Source: Alphaproteobacteria bacterium (GTDB lineage: Bacteria; Pseudomonadota; Alphaproteobacteria; CACIAM-22H2). Taken from it: a stretch of 11,910 nucleotides of DNA. The translations under genes and the position numbers were made by a program. The DNA lies in the NCBI GenBank assembly GCA_016869415.1, contig VGEI01000073.1, positions 1 through 11,910 on the forward strand. The letters are read 5' to 3'. The notes below the pieces were generated by a model. The model was given only the letters and a program-made list of their open reading frames with translations, was not told the DNA's origin and made no database searches. Shown in pieces: positions 1 through 7,061 of the stretch; the stretch's first letter is position 1; each line of letters starts with the position of its first letter.

Positions 1-2
1 AG

Positions 3-479
3 GCGAATGAACCGGATGCCAGCAGCTGGAATCCGCGGATCCGGGCGCTCTACGAGTATTGGCGGTGTATCCGGCCCGCAGCAGGTCGGCTGCCCGCCCG
101 GCGCCACTTCGACCCGATGGCGGTCCCTAGGCTCCTGCCGAACATCTGGCTCCTCGACGTGCACAACCATCCGATGCGCTTTCGCTACCGTCTGGTCGGC
201 ACCTACATGGCCATCGCCCTCGGGCGGGACATGACCGGCTGCTGGTTCGATGAGCTCTATCCCGAATTCGGCCCGGGACACCCGACATACGAAGACTATA
301 AGAGGCTGATCAGTGAAAGGGCGATCCTCTGGCGCCGCGGCAAGCCGGTCTTTGCCCTTCATGTCGAGCGCTGCGCCGCGCTCGAGCGTATCGTTCTGCC
401 CCTCGCCGACGACGGCGTTACCGTCGATATGGGGCTGGCTATGACGGTCCACTACGGCGTCGACGGATCCGAGCTCTAG
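3..479 (+). CDS. PAS_5-family sensory-type protein, 5'-truncated by the window edge
   Basis: The frame is open from the first bases to a TAG at 477-479, giving 158 residues with no plausible in-frame start before the first internal Met (codon at 117). The true start therefore lies upstream of the window. The visible N-terminal part (LYEYWRCIRPAAGRLPARRHF, then DPMAVPRLLPNIWLLDV) followed by FRYRLVGT and ALGRDMTG is the signature of the PAS_5 domain (PF07310), which is common and often multi-copy in Rhodospirillales. Members are small single-domain cytoplasmic proteins with a PAS-like fold. Their ligand and partner are generally unknown, and nothing here identifies one. No output domain (kinase, cyclase) is present downstream. 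The gene converges on suhB and ends inside a shared hairpin. Family assignment is from remembered sequence patterns and is fairly secure; a signalling role is inference. Starting at the internal Met would delete the conserved YWR...GRLPAR segment, so that start is unlikely. Confidence 0.8.
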   Translation, partial: ANEPDASSWNPRIRALYEYWRCIRPAAGRLPARRHFDPMAVPRLLPNIWLLDVHNHPMRFRYRLVGTYMAIALGRDMTGCWFDELYPEFGPGHPTYEDYKRLISERAILWRRGKPVFALHVERCAALERIVLPLADDGVTVDMGLAMTVHYGVDGSEL

Positions 480-524
480 GAGCCTGTCCGCGCGTTCGGA
501 AAGTTGCGCGTGGACAGGCTCCTA
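477..524. terminator. Symmetric hairpin between convergent genes, containing both stop codons
   Basis: Bases 478-489 (AGGAGCCTGTCC) are the exact reverse complement of 512-523. The stem extends inward with 490-495 against 506-511 (GCGCGT on both sides, four Watson-Crick pairs and two G-T wobbles) and outward with the pair 477/524, leaving a loop of about 10 nt. The PAS_5 stop (TAG, 477-479) and the suhB stop (TAG on the minus strand, 524-522) are the outer ends of the two arms. Position and symmetry suggest a bidirectional terminator or mRNA 3'-end stabiliser. There is no T-tract on either side, so it is not a textbook Rho-independent terminator. Confidence 0.6.
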
Positions 525-1340
525 TCCAGCCTTGAGGGCTCCGCCCGCTTCGCGCAGTAGCGTCCCTAGCGGCGCCAGCAGGCGATCGTTGCTCGCCAGC
601 ACGCTGCCGCTCTTCATGAAATCCTTGCCGCCGTCGATCTCCTCGATATAGCCGCCGGCCTCGCGCACGATCACTGCGCCGGCTGCCATGTCCCAGGCCG
701 ACAGGCCCATCTCGAAAAAACCGTCGAGCCGGCCGGCCGCGACATAGGCGAGATCGAGAGCGGCTGCCCCCATACGGCGCACGCCGGCGGTGTTGCTCAT
801 GACGGCCGCGAGAAGCTTCAGATAGCGGGCATGCTCCCCTTCGCCGTTGCCGCGGCGTGTCGGGATCCCGGTGCCGATCACCGAATCCGCAAGATGCGGC
901 CGGGCCGAGACTCGCAGCCGCCGGTCGTTGACGAAGGCGCCGAGCCCCTTCTCGGCATAGAACATCTCATCCTTCATCGGATCGTAGATCACACCCGCAA
1001 CCAGTTCCTTGTCGCGCTCGAGACCGATAGATATGGCAAAGTGTGGGATGCCATGCAGGAAATTGGTCGTGCCGTCGAGCGGGTCGACGATCCAGCGGTG
1101 CTTGCCGTCACCGGGACTCTCGCCGCCCTCCTCAAGCAGGAAGCCGTAGCCGGGCCTTGCCTTGGCCAGCTCCGTCTTGACGATGCGCTCCGCCTGATGA
1201 TCGGCGGTCGAGACGAAGTCGCCTGGCCCTTTCATGGAGACCTGGAGGTGCTCGACCTCGCCGAAATCGTGGACCAGGCTGCGGGCTGCCTTGCGGGCGG
1301 CGCGCTCCATGACGTTGTAGAGGGCCGTACGCGCAGCCAT
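522..1340 (-). CDS. suhB: Inositol monophosphatase family protein (SuhB-like)
   Basis: This 272-aa protein matches the length of bacterial inositol-1-monophosphatases, Mg2+-dependent, Li+-sensitive phosphatases of the FIG superfamily. Key metal-site motifs are in order: GFLLEEGGE (Glu70/Glu71), WIVDPLDGTTNF (Asp86, Asp89, Thr91) and SAWDMAAG (Trp216-Asp217). All ligands expected for the two- or three-metal phosphatase centre are present, so it should be active. Substrate could be inositol-1-phosphate, a related sugar phosphate or a nucleotide phosphate; sequence alone does not decide. In enterobacteria SuhB also acts in rRNA antitermination, but that role cannot be read from this sequence. 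The ATG at 1340 has AGGAG about 7 nt upstream. It lies 27 nt after efp and is probably the last gene of the fbaB-thiE-efp-suhB run. Its stop codon is in the hairpin at 477-524. Confidence 0.92.
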   Translation of the reverse strand: MAARTALYNVMERAARKAARSLVHDFGEVEHLQVSMKGPGDFVSTADHQAERIVKTELAKARPGYGFLLEEGGESPGDGKHRWIVDPLDGTTNFLHGIPHFAISIGLERDKELVAGVIYDPMKDEMFYAEKGLGAFVNDRRLRVSARPHLADSVIGTGIPTRRGNGEGEHARYLKLLAAVMSNTAGVRRMGAAALDLAYVAAGRLDGFFEMGLSAWDMAAGAVIVREAGGYIEEIDGGKDFMKSGSVLASNDRLLAPLGTLLREAGGALKAG

Positions 1341-1367
1341 CGGGATGCTCCTCGGGCCTCGGCCCGG

Positions 1368-1937
1368 TCAGTCCTTGGCGCGTTCGACGTAGGTGCGGTC
1401 GGCGATGTTGACCACGATACGTTCGCCCGTGGCGATGAACGGCGGCACCATGACGCGCGCTCCGTTGTCCAGCTTCGCCGGCTTGTAGGAGGAGGCTGCG
1501 GTCTGGCCCTTCACCACCGCGTCCGCCTCGACCACGGTACCGATGGCGGTGAGCGGCAACTCGACACCGACCACGCCCTGGCCCTCGATGAACTGCATCG
1601 AGGCCATCATGCCGTCGGTGAGAAAGTCGGCGCCGTCGCCAATCATGTCGCGGTTGACCGTCAGCTGCTCGTAATTCTCCTGGTCCATGAAGGTGTACTG
1701 GTCGCCGTCGGCGAACAGGTACTGCATCTCCTTCTCCTCGACGCGCAGCTGCTCCACCGTCTCGTCGGAGCGGAATTTCATGTTCGACTTGGTGCCGGTC
1801 TTGACGTCCCGGATCTCGATCTGGTTGAAGGCGCCGCCCTTGCCGGGGCTGACGATGTTGTGCTTGATGACGCGCCAGACGCGCCCGTCGACTTCGATGA
1901 CGTTGCCCGAGCGGATGGCGCTGCCGTTGATCTTCAT
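1368..1937 (-). CDS. efp: Translation elongation factor P (EF-P)
   Basis: This 189-aa protein has the usual EF-P length and architecture: an N-terminal KOW-like domain (about residues 1-65) and two OB domains. EF-P binds the ribosome between the P and E sites and rescues stalling at consecutive prolines. The tip loop reads SPGKGGAF with Lys33 at the position of E. coli Lys34, the residue that receives beta-lysine through EpmA and EpmB. This is the lysine-type loop, not the arginine type (EarP) or the Bacillus/Pseudomonas-specific types. The central VEQLRVEEKEMQYLFADGDQYTFMD block and the C-terminal PPFIATGERIVVN block are strongly EF-P-like. The start at MKINGSAIRSGN agrees with the family, although no strong Shine-Dalgarno sequence precedes the ATG at 1937. 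Both candidate modification enzymes are encoded at 4469-6586, which fits the lysine loop. It lies 70 nt downstream of thiE and may be co-transcribed or have its own weak promoter there. Confidence 0.97.
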   Translation of the reverse strand: MKINGSAIRSGNVIEVDGRVWRVIKHNIVSPGKGGAFNQIEIRDVKTGTKSNMKFRSDETVEQLRVEEKEMQYLFADGDQYTFMDQENYEQLTVNRDMIGDGADFLTDGMMASMQFIEGQGVVGVELPLTAIGTVVEADAVVKGQTAASSYKPAKLDNGARVMVPPFIATGERIVVNIADRTYVERAKD

Positions 1938-2007
1938 GGGACCGGCCCGAATTGCCTGAAGGGAATTGGAAAAGAGGCGCGGAACCTATCAGCTTGTTCC
2001 GGACGCT

Positions 2008-2667
2008 TCAACGTCTGGAATGGGCCGCCATCGTCTGGTTAAAGGCCTTTACCGCGGCCGCCGGCCCTGCCGGATAGTCCCAGACGCCCGAGACCACGGC
2101 GAGGAAATCCGCCCCGGCCTCGACCAGGGCACCGCAATTCTCGACCGTGATGCCGCCGATGGCCACCGACGGGACCGTGGCGATGTCGCTCCACCAGCGC
2201 AGCAGTTCCGGCATGGCCCTGGTCTTGGCTGTCTTGGTGCCGGTGCTGAAGAAGGCGCCGAAGGCGACGTAGTCGGCCCCGGCCTCGCCGGCCTCGATGG
2301 CCAGGTGCCGGGAGTCATGGCAGGTGACCCCGACGATGCCGTCCTCGCCAACCGCCTGGCGCGCCGCCTCGTAGGAGGCATCCTCCTGTCCGACATGCAC
2401 GCCATCGCAGCCCGTCTTCGCCGCGAGGTCAGGACGGTCGTTCATCAGGAAGGCGACGTTGCGCGCTTGCGCGACCGGGAGCAGCACGTCGCAGGCGCGC
2501 TTGATGGCGTCGTCCGGCACGTCCTTGAGGCGCAGCTGCAGACAGGCGACGTCGCCCGCGTCGAGCGCCGCTGCGAGGACATCCTTGAAGCCGGCCGGAT
2601 CGAGGGAAGGCGGTGTGACGAGATAGAGCTGGCAGCGGTCCGGCGACGCGCCGCCGGTGCGGCTCAC
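2008..2667 (-). CDS. thiE: Thiamine phosphate synthase
   Basis: ThiE joins HMP pyrophosphate and thiazole phosphate to make thiamine phosphate. The 219-aa TIM-barrel protein shows the family blocks in order: LYLVTPP (14-20), CLQLRLKD (42-49, Arg46 and Lys48), FLMNDRPDLA (73-82, Asn76 and Asp77 for diphosphate/Mg), DGVHVGQED (88-96, Asp96), GVTCHDS (113-119), FGAFFSTGTK (136-145) and VAIGGIT (168-174). The phosphate loop is slightly atypical (FFSTGTK where many members have FPTxTK), but its Thr-x-Thr-Lys core is kept. The start is GTG at 2667, overlapping the fbaB stop as GTGA (2667-2664), which suggests translational coupling. No other thi gene is in the window. A functional link to the nearby thiamine-diphosphate enzyme transketolase is possible but inferred. 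No TPP riboswitch sits in front of this gene, since its start lies inside fbaB. Confidence 0.9.
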   Translation of the reverse strand: MSRTGGASPDRCQLYLVTPPSLDPAGFKDVLAAALDAGDVACLQLRLKDVPDDAIKRACDVLLPVAQARNVAFLMNDRPDLAAKTGCDGVHVGQEDASYEAARQAVGEDGIVGVTCHDSRHLAIEAGEAGADYVAFGAFFSTGTKTAKTRAMPELLRWWSDIATVPSVAIGGITVENCGALVEAGADFLAVVSGVWDYPAGPAAAVKAFNQTMAAHSRR

Positions 2668-3584
2668 GCCTTGCCCTGATAGATCTGGATGATCTTGTCG
2701 AGCAACTCGAGCGCCTTGTCACGCGGGCGCTGGAAGGTGTTGCGGCCGATGATCGAGCCGTTGGCACCGCCCTCGTAGAGCCCCTTGATCTCGGCGAACA
2801 GACCGGCCTCGTCCTTGGCCTCGCCGCCCGAGAAGACGACGATGCGCCGCCCGTTGAAGGAGGACTGCATGACATGCCGGATGCGCGCGGCCATTGAGGA
2901 GATGTCGATCTTCTCCTTTTCGTAGACCTTTTTCGCGGTATCCTGGTAGAGCGCGGCCGTGGGCGGCTTGACCTTGATGATGTGGGCGCCCATCAGGGCC
3001 GCCATGTGCGCCGCGTAGGCGCAGACATCCATCGCCGTCTCGCCTTCCTTGGTCAGGTCGCCGCCGCGCGGGTAGGACCACATGACCACGGCGAGACCCG
3101 CAGCCTTGGCCTCCTCGGCCATCTCGCGGATCTCCTCCATCATCTCGAACTGGTCATCCGAGCCGGGATAGATGGTGAAGCCGATGGCCGAGCAGCCGAG
3201 GCGCAGCGCGTCCCTGACCGAGCCGTGCACCGCCTGGTCCTTGTTGCGGGCCAGGGTGTTGGCGCTGTTGACCTTGAGGATCAGCGGAATCTGGCCGGCG
3301 AAGGTGTCGGCCCCCGCCTCGATCATGCCGAGCACCGAGGCATAGGCCGAGAGGCCGGCGTCGATGGCCAGCTGGAAATGGTAATGCGGATCGTAGGCCG
3401 GCGGATTGGGCGCGAAGGAGCGCACCGGCCCGTGCTCGAAGCCCTGGTCGACCGGCAGGATGACCAGCTTGCCCGTGCCGCCTAGGCGGCCGTTCATCAG
3501 GATGCGCGCGAGGTTGGCCTTCGTGCCGGGGTTGTCGCTCTCGTACCAGGACAGAATCTCTTTGACCTTGCGGGTGGTCTTCAC
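2664..3584 (-). CDS. fbaB: Class I (archaeal/DhnA-type) fructose-bisphosphate aldolase
   Basis: This enzyme cleaves fructose-1,6-bisphosphate to glyceraldehyde-3-phosphate and dihydroxyacetone phosphate, or runs in reverse in gluconeogenesis, using a lysine Schiff base rather than zinc. The 306-aa protein shows VILPVDQGFEHGP (41-53), the MWSYPRG block (168-174), the HIIKVKPPT strand with Lys204/Lys206 as Schiff-base candidates, VVFSGGEAKDE and the phosphate-binding GGANGSIIGRNTFQRP segment. These are typical of the DeoC/FbaB (DhnA-like) family in alphaproteobacteria. The start is GTG at 3584, with AGGAG on the minus strand ending 7 nt upstream. The gene heads a minus-strand run with thiE (4-nt overlap), efp and suhB. 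Transketolase and GAPDH are on the same strand about 4.4 kb away, consistent with a dispersed central-carbon cluster. Enzyme type is confident; in vivo direction is not determinable. Confidence 0.93.
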   Translation of the reverse strand: MKTTRKVKEILSWYESDNPGTKANLARILMNGRLGGTGKLVILPVDQGFEHGPVRSFAPNPPAYDPHYHFQLAIDAGLSAYASVLGMIEAGADTFAGQIPLILKVNSANTLARNKDQAVHGSVRDALRLGCSAIGFTIYPGSDDQFEMMEEIREMAEEAKAAGLAVVMWSYPRGGDLTKEGETAMDVCAYAAHMAALMGAHIIKVKPPTAALYQDTAKKVYEKEKIDISSMAARIRHVMQSSFNGRRIVVFSGGEAKDEAGLFAEIKGLYEGGANGSIIGRNTFQRPRDKALELLDKIIQIYQGKA

Positions 3585-3749
3585 GGGGCGTCTCCTCGCG
3601 CGAACGAATCCGATAATTCGGCGGTTCTTTAGCGGACGCAGGTGGGTTTGGCAATTGAGCGATGGGCAGGCCCGCAGCCTCGTCTGGCCATGGGCTCCGC
3701 CGCTCCAAACGTGATAAGGATTGCGGCCGTTTATCAGTGGAGTCAGGGG
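3585..3749. promoter_or_regulatory. Divergent intergenic region between fbaB (-) and the creatininase-family gene (+)
   Basis: These 165 nt must hold the promoter for the fbaB run and that of the rightward gene. On the minus strand a weak candidate for fbaB is TTGCCA, 17 nt, TAAAGA, roughly 50-80 nt before the GTG. The -10 match is poor, so this is tentative. The fbaB ribosome-binding site (AGGAG, minus strand) lies at 3592-3596. GTGGAG at 3737-3742 is the likely ribosome-binding site for the rightward gene. I see no convincing operator or riboswitch. Confidence 0.35.
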
Positions 3750-4496
3750 ATGCTACTGCACCAGCAGACATGGAGTGAGGTCGAGACGTACCTCAAGAAG
3801 AGTACGGGGATCGTCATCCCGATCGGCTCGACCGAGCAGCACGGGCCCAACGGCCTGATCGGCACCGACGCAATCTGTGCCGAGGTGGTGGGCAAGGGGA
3901 TCGGCGAGGCAGCCGGGGCGCTGGTGGCACCGACCATCGCGGTCGGCATGGCCCAACACCACCTGGCCTTTCCCGGCTCCATGACCCTGCGGCCGACGAC
4001 GCTTATTGCTGTTGTACGGGACACCGTGGCCTCGCTCGCCCGGCACGGCTTCACGCGCTTCTATTTCATCAACGGCCATGGCGGGAACATCGCCACGGTG
4101 ACGGCGGCGTTCTCGGAGATCTACGCCGAGACCAGCCTGCACCCTGCCGGCAACGCACCCTCGATCAAGTGCAAACTGCGCAACTGGTGGGAATCCGCGA
4201 AGGTGAAGGCGCTGTCGAGCGAGCTTTACGGCGGCTCCGAGGGCTCGCACGCCACACCGTCGGAAGTGTCGTTGACTTGGTACGCCTATCCCGAGGCCGT
4301 GCGAAAAATGGTCATGGATCCGCCGGTGGCGCCGACCGGGACATTCACCGACTCGGCCGACTACCGGCGCAACTTCCCGGACGGGCGCATCGGCTCCAAT
4401 CCCGGGCTGTCGAGCCGCGAAGCCGGCGAGCGGCTCTATAACGCCGCGGTGCAGGACTGCGCCGACGACTACAAGGCCTTCGTCGCCGCTTCCTGA
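3750..4496 (+). CDS. Creatininase-family metal-dependent amidohydrolase
   Basis: From the ATG at 3750 the protein is 248 aa, the usual length of creatininase-family (PF02633) enzymes, and it is preceded by GTGGAG with 7-nt spacing. An in-frame ATG at 3642 would add 36 unrelated residues. Family motifs are clear: PIGSTEQHGP (Glu29, His31), GTDAIC (Asp40), HHLAFPGSMTL (70-80), FYFINGHGGN (His110) and GGSEGSHATPSEVS (161-174; Glu164, His167). These supply the binuclear metal site that hydrolyses a cyclic or linear amide. The family includes creatininase, FAPy deformylase (ArfB) of flavin/F420 synthesis and the mycofactocin peptidase MftE. No neighbouring gene points to any of these pathways, so the substrate is unknown. 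It is the only + strand gene between the two minus-strand runs. Its last 28 nt overlap the 3' end of epmB tail to tail. Confidence 0.85.
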   Translation: MLLHQQTWSEVETYLKKSTGIVIPIGSTEQHGPNGLIGTDAICAEVVGKGIGEAAGALVAPTIAVGMAQHHLAFPGSMTLRPTTLIAVVRDTVASLARHGFTRFYFINGHGGNIATVTAAFSEIYAETSLHPAGNAPSIKCKLRNWWESAKVKALSSELYGGSEGSHATPSEVSLTWYAYPEAVRKMVMDPPVAPTGTFTDSADYRRNFPDGRIGSNPGLSSREAGERLYNAAVQDCADDYKAFVAAS

Positions 4497-5503
4497 GCGT
4501 AGGCGTGGCGCTGGCCACGCCAGTCTTCGACTATGTCGCCGTCGAGATAGCTGCGCCCGACCGGCACCTTGCCGTGCCCGCCGGGGATGTCGAGCACGTA
4601 TTCGGGCTGGCACAGGCCCGAGACGCGACCGCGCATCTGGCGCATCAGCGCTTGGCCTTCGGCAAGCGTAGTCCTGAAATGGCTCGTTCCCGGAGCCTTG
4701 TCGGCGTGGTGCAGGTAGTAGGGCTTGATGCGGTGGCGCACCAGGGTGCGGAACAGCTGCTCCAGCGTCGCGGCATCGTCATTGACGCCCCTGAGCAGCA
4801 CGCTCTGCGAGAGCATCGGGATGCCGGCGTCGATGATCCGCCGGCAGGCGGCGATCGCCGCTTCGCTCAGCTCGCCTGGATGGTTGGCGTGCAACACGAC
4901 GTAGATGGCCTTGTCGCTCGCCAGCGCGGCAACCAGCTCATCGCTGATTCGCGCCGGATCGGCCACCGGGATGCGCGTGTGCAAGCGGATGACCCCGAGA
5001 TGGGGAATCTCGCTCAAAGCGGCAACGATCTCCGATAGGCGACGGGGGCTGAGGATCAGCGGATCGCCGCCGGTGAGGATAACCTCCCAGATTTCCGGTC
5101 GCGAGCGGATGTAGTCGATGGCGGCAGCAAGCTCGTTTGCGTCGAGGCTCTCGCTGCCCGGCCCGACCATCTCGCGGCGGAAGCAGAAGCGGCAATAGAC
5201 GGCGCAGGTATGCGTCGGCTTGAGCAGCACCCGGTCGGGATAGCGGTGGACGATCCCTTTGACCGGCGAATGCGCCTGGTCGCCGATCGGGTCGGTGTTC
5301 TCGTCCGCGGTCAGGGTCAATTCGGCGGCGTCGGGTACGAACTGTCGGGCGATCGGATCGACATGCAGCAGCTCCTGCATTGCCGGCGTGATCGCGACCG
5401 CGTAGCGCGCCGCGACCTGCTCGACGCCGTCGCGGGCGAGGCCTTCGCTTGCCAGGTCGCTCGCCGTGCGCAGGGTGCGCCGGGGCAGGTGGGAACCGTC
5501 CAT
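4469..5503 (-). CDS. epmB: EF-P (R)-beta-lysine pathway lysine 2,3-aminomutase, radical SAM
   Basis: EpmB converts L-alpha-lysine to (R)-beta-lysine, the donor for EF-P modification. The 344-aa length matches EpmB (E. coli about 342 aa) rather than the longer catabolic lysine 2,3-aminomutases (over 400 aa). The radical-SAM cluster motif is CAVYCRFCFRR (Cys100, Cys104, Cys107), followed by the SAM-binding LTGGDPL (143-149). PGGHGKVPVG near the C-terminus supplies the probable PLP lysine (Lys312). The ATG at 5503 has an excellent Shine-Dalgarno (AAGGAGGG, about 5 nt spacing). The gene starts 24 nt after the epmA stop, so the two are almost certainly co-transcribed. EF-P is 2.5 kb further along the same strand. 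A generic lysine 2,3-aminomutase is the alternative, made unlikely by length and by the epmA neighbour. Confidence 0.93.
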   Translation of the reverse strand: MDGSHLPRRTLRTASDLASEGLARDGVEQVAARYAVAITPAMQELLHVDPIARQFVPDAAELTLTADENTDPIGDQAHSPVKGIVHRYPDRVLLKPTHTCAVYCRFCFRREMVGPGSESLDANELAAAIDYIRSRPEIWEVILTGGDPLILSPRRLSEIVAALSEIPHLGVIRLHTRIPVADPARISDELVAALASDKAIYVVLHANHPGELSEAAIAACRRIIDAGIPMLSQSVLLRGVNDDAATLEQLFRTLVRHRIKPYYLHHADKAPGTSHFRTTLAEGQALMRQMRGRVSGLCQPEYVLDIPGGHGKVPVGRSYLDGDIVEDWRGQRHAYAQEAATKAL

Positions 5504-5527
5504 GCTTACCCTCCTTCGGGGCCAGTC

Positions 5528-6586
5528 CTACTCGGAATGGGCGACCGGCGCCCACAACACATCTTCTATATGCTCGGCACCCGTGGCCAGCATGACAAGC
5601 CGGTCCATGCCAAGAGCGATCCCGGCGCAGGGCGGCAGCCCGTGCTCCAGGGCCGCCATGAAGTCTTCGTCGATTGGGTAGCGCGTGCCGTAGAGCCGTT
5701 CCTTGAGCGCCATGTCGGCCTCGAAGCGCCGGCGCTGCTCAAACGGGTCGGTCAGCTCGCCGAAGGCGTTGGCGAGCTCGAGACCGCAGATATAGAGCTC
5801 GAAGCGTTCGCACAGGCGCGGGTCGTTAGCCTTGGGCCGCGACAGCGCGGCCATGGAGATCGGATAGTCGCGCAGGATCGTCGGTCGGCCGATGCCGAGG
5901 CGCGGCTCGATGCGCTCCATGAAGATGCGGAAGAAGAGATCGTCCCAACGATCGCCGGCGCGCGGCGCAATGCCCAGCGGCTTCGCCACTGCCGCGAGGA
6001 GGTCGAGCGATGGATTGAGGGGTTCGGGTGCAGTGGCCAGCAGGTCGATGCCGCATTCGCGCTTGAACGCCTCGGCGACGGTAAGCCGCTCGGCCGGGGC
6101 GGAGGCGTCGCAGCGCTTGCCCTGCCAGGTGAACTGACCGGCGCCGGCGGCTTCGGCCACGGCCGCGAGCAGGCCCTCGCAATCCTCCATCAGCGCCACG
6201 TAGCTCGTCTTGGCGCGGTACCACTCCAGCATTGTGAATTCGGGATGGTGTGTGGCCGAGCGCTCGGCGTTGCGGAAGACGCGGGCGAGTTGGAAGATTC
6301 TCTCCATCCCGCCGGCCAACAGCTTCTTCATGGCGAATTCGGGCGAGGTGTGGAGATAGAGCGGCCGGCCGTCGGTCGCACCCGGGTCGCGGATCGAGGT
6401 CGCGAAGGCGACGAGATGCGGCTCCAAGCCCGGCGATACCTGCAACGCCGGTGTCTCGACCTCGAGGAAGCCCTGACCGGTGAACCAGGCTCGCGTGGCC
6501 GCCAGGATCGCCGCGCGCTTCTCCAGGTTGGCGCGGCGGCGGGCCAGGCGGTCGGGCCGCCACCAGGGGGCTTGAGGTCCGGTCAT
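5528..6586 (-). CDS. epmA: EF-P--(R)-beta-lysine ligase (LysRS-like)
   Basis: EpmA (also PoxA, GenX, YjeA) is a class II lysyl-tRNA synthetase paralogue that lacks the anticodon-binding domain and attaches beta-lysine to EF-P Lys33/34. From the ATG at 6586 the protein is 352 aa, close to the family length. It contains only the catalytic core: FLEVETPALQ (40-49, motif 1 region), LYLHTSPEFAMKKLL, VFRNAERSATHHPEFTMLEWY (103-123, motif 2), ELYICGLELANAFGELTD (263-280) and AGIALGMDRLVML (321-333, motif 3). An ATG 60 nt further upstream (6646) is in frame but would overlap the preceding gene by 40 nt and add 20 residues not expected in the family. Neither start has a good Shine-Dalgarno. It lies between an unrecognised gene (20-nt gap) and epmB (24-nt gap), consistent with one operon. 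Confidence 0.93.
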   Translation of the reverse strand: MTGPQAPWWRPDRLARRRANLEKRAAILAATRAWFTGQGFLEVETPALQVSPGLEPHLVAFATSIRDPGATDGRPLYLHTSPEFAMKKLLAGGMERIFQLARVFRNAERSATHHPEFTMLEWYRAKTSYVALMEDCEGLLAAVAEAAGAGQFTWQGKRCDASAPAERLTVAEAFKRECGIDLLATAPEPLNPSLDLLAAVAKPLGIAPRAGDRWDDLFFRIFMERIEPRLGIGRPTILRDYPISMAALSRPKANDPRLCERFELYICGLELANAFGELTDPFEQRRRFEADMALKERLYGTRYPIDEDFMAALEHGLPPCAGIALGMDRLVMLATGAEHIEDVLWAPVAHSE

Positions 6587-6606
6587 GCGGCGGAGAGATA
6601 GCTGAC

Positions 6607-7041
6607 TTACGGCGCCGCCGCCACGCCGGCCAGCCAGGCCCGGCATGCCTCATCGGGGTTGCGCACGCGCCTAAGATCGAGACTTGGCTCGAGATCGCGG
6701 ATCAGCCGTAGCCCGGCAGCGCTAGCGATTTCACTCAGCGCCTTGTCCCGCGCCGGATCCCCGGTGAAGCGCAGAACGAAGGGTTCCCCACCTGCCTTCA
6801 TGGCCCAGCGCACGGCCGCCATGACGTGGCCGGGCGCGTCGCCGCAATCGAGCACGGCGGTTACTTCCACTGAAGGATGGTCGTGCCGCGCTGCGGCGAT
6901 TACCTCGCCAAACCAGGCCGGGCCGGCATAGCCCGCGGCGCCTGGGGCGCTGGCCAGGGTCACGGGTACGCTCAGCGCCGCGGCGGCGGCTAGGGCGGCG
7001 TGGGCATGGTCGAGGGAATGAACCAGGATCGGGCCGGGCAT
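6607..7041 (-). CDS. Unrecognised 144-aa protein preceding epmA
   Basis: I do not recognise a named family. The protein begins MPGPILVHSLDHAHAAL and looks like a small soluble alpha/beta protein. It has alternating short hydrophobic strands (PILVHSL, VPVTLAS, VEVTAVLDCG, PFVLRF, LRLIRDL) and Ala-rich helices, with no signal peptide or membrane segment. Conspicuous elements are SAPGAAGYAGPAWF (31-44), a VLDCGDAPGHVMAA block (about 63-76) and FTGDPARDK. The spacing of strands and helices would suit a half-barrel or Rossmann-like unit, which is only inference. The ATG at 7041 has a weak AGGG upstream; the stop is TAA at 6607-6609. It is 20 nt after the YbjQ-family gene and 20 nt before epmA, so co-transcription is likely. 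I have an impression of similar proteins next to epmA in related alphaproteobacteria, but cannot verify it here. Confidence 0.75.
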   Translation of the reverse strand: MPGPILVHSLDHAHAALAAAAALSVPVTLASAPGAAGYAGPAWFGEVIAAARHDHPSVEVTAVLDCGDAPGHVMAAVRWAMKAGGEPFVLRFTGDPARDKALSEIASAAGLRLIRDLEPSLDLRRVRNPDEACRAWLAGVAAAP

Positions 7042-7061
7042 CGGCCCTAGTGTAGCCCGAC

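Noticed and set aside
1353..1364. Short palindrome GGGCCTCGGCCC between efp and suhB
   Set aside because: It gives only a 4-bp stem with a tetraloop and no T-tract; expected by chance at this GC content.
1938..2007. Possible attenuator or terminator between thiE and efp (GGAAC...GTTCC at 1981-2000 with a short T run on the minus strand)
   Set aside because: The stem is only 5 bp with a 10-nt loop, and the four T are separated from it. Too weak to call.
831..2042. Long + strand open frame (403 aa) across suhB and efp
   Set aside because: It is antisense to two clearly conserved genes; its composition (runs of V, D, H, R, G) is what the complementary strand of high-GC coding sequence yields, and it shows no recognisable domain.
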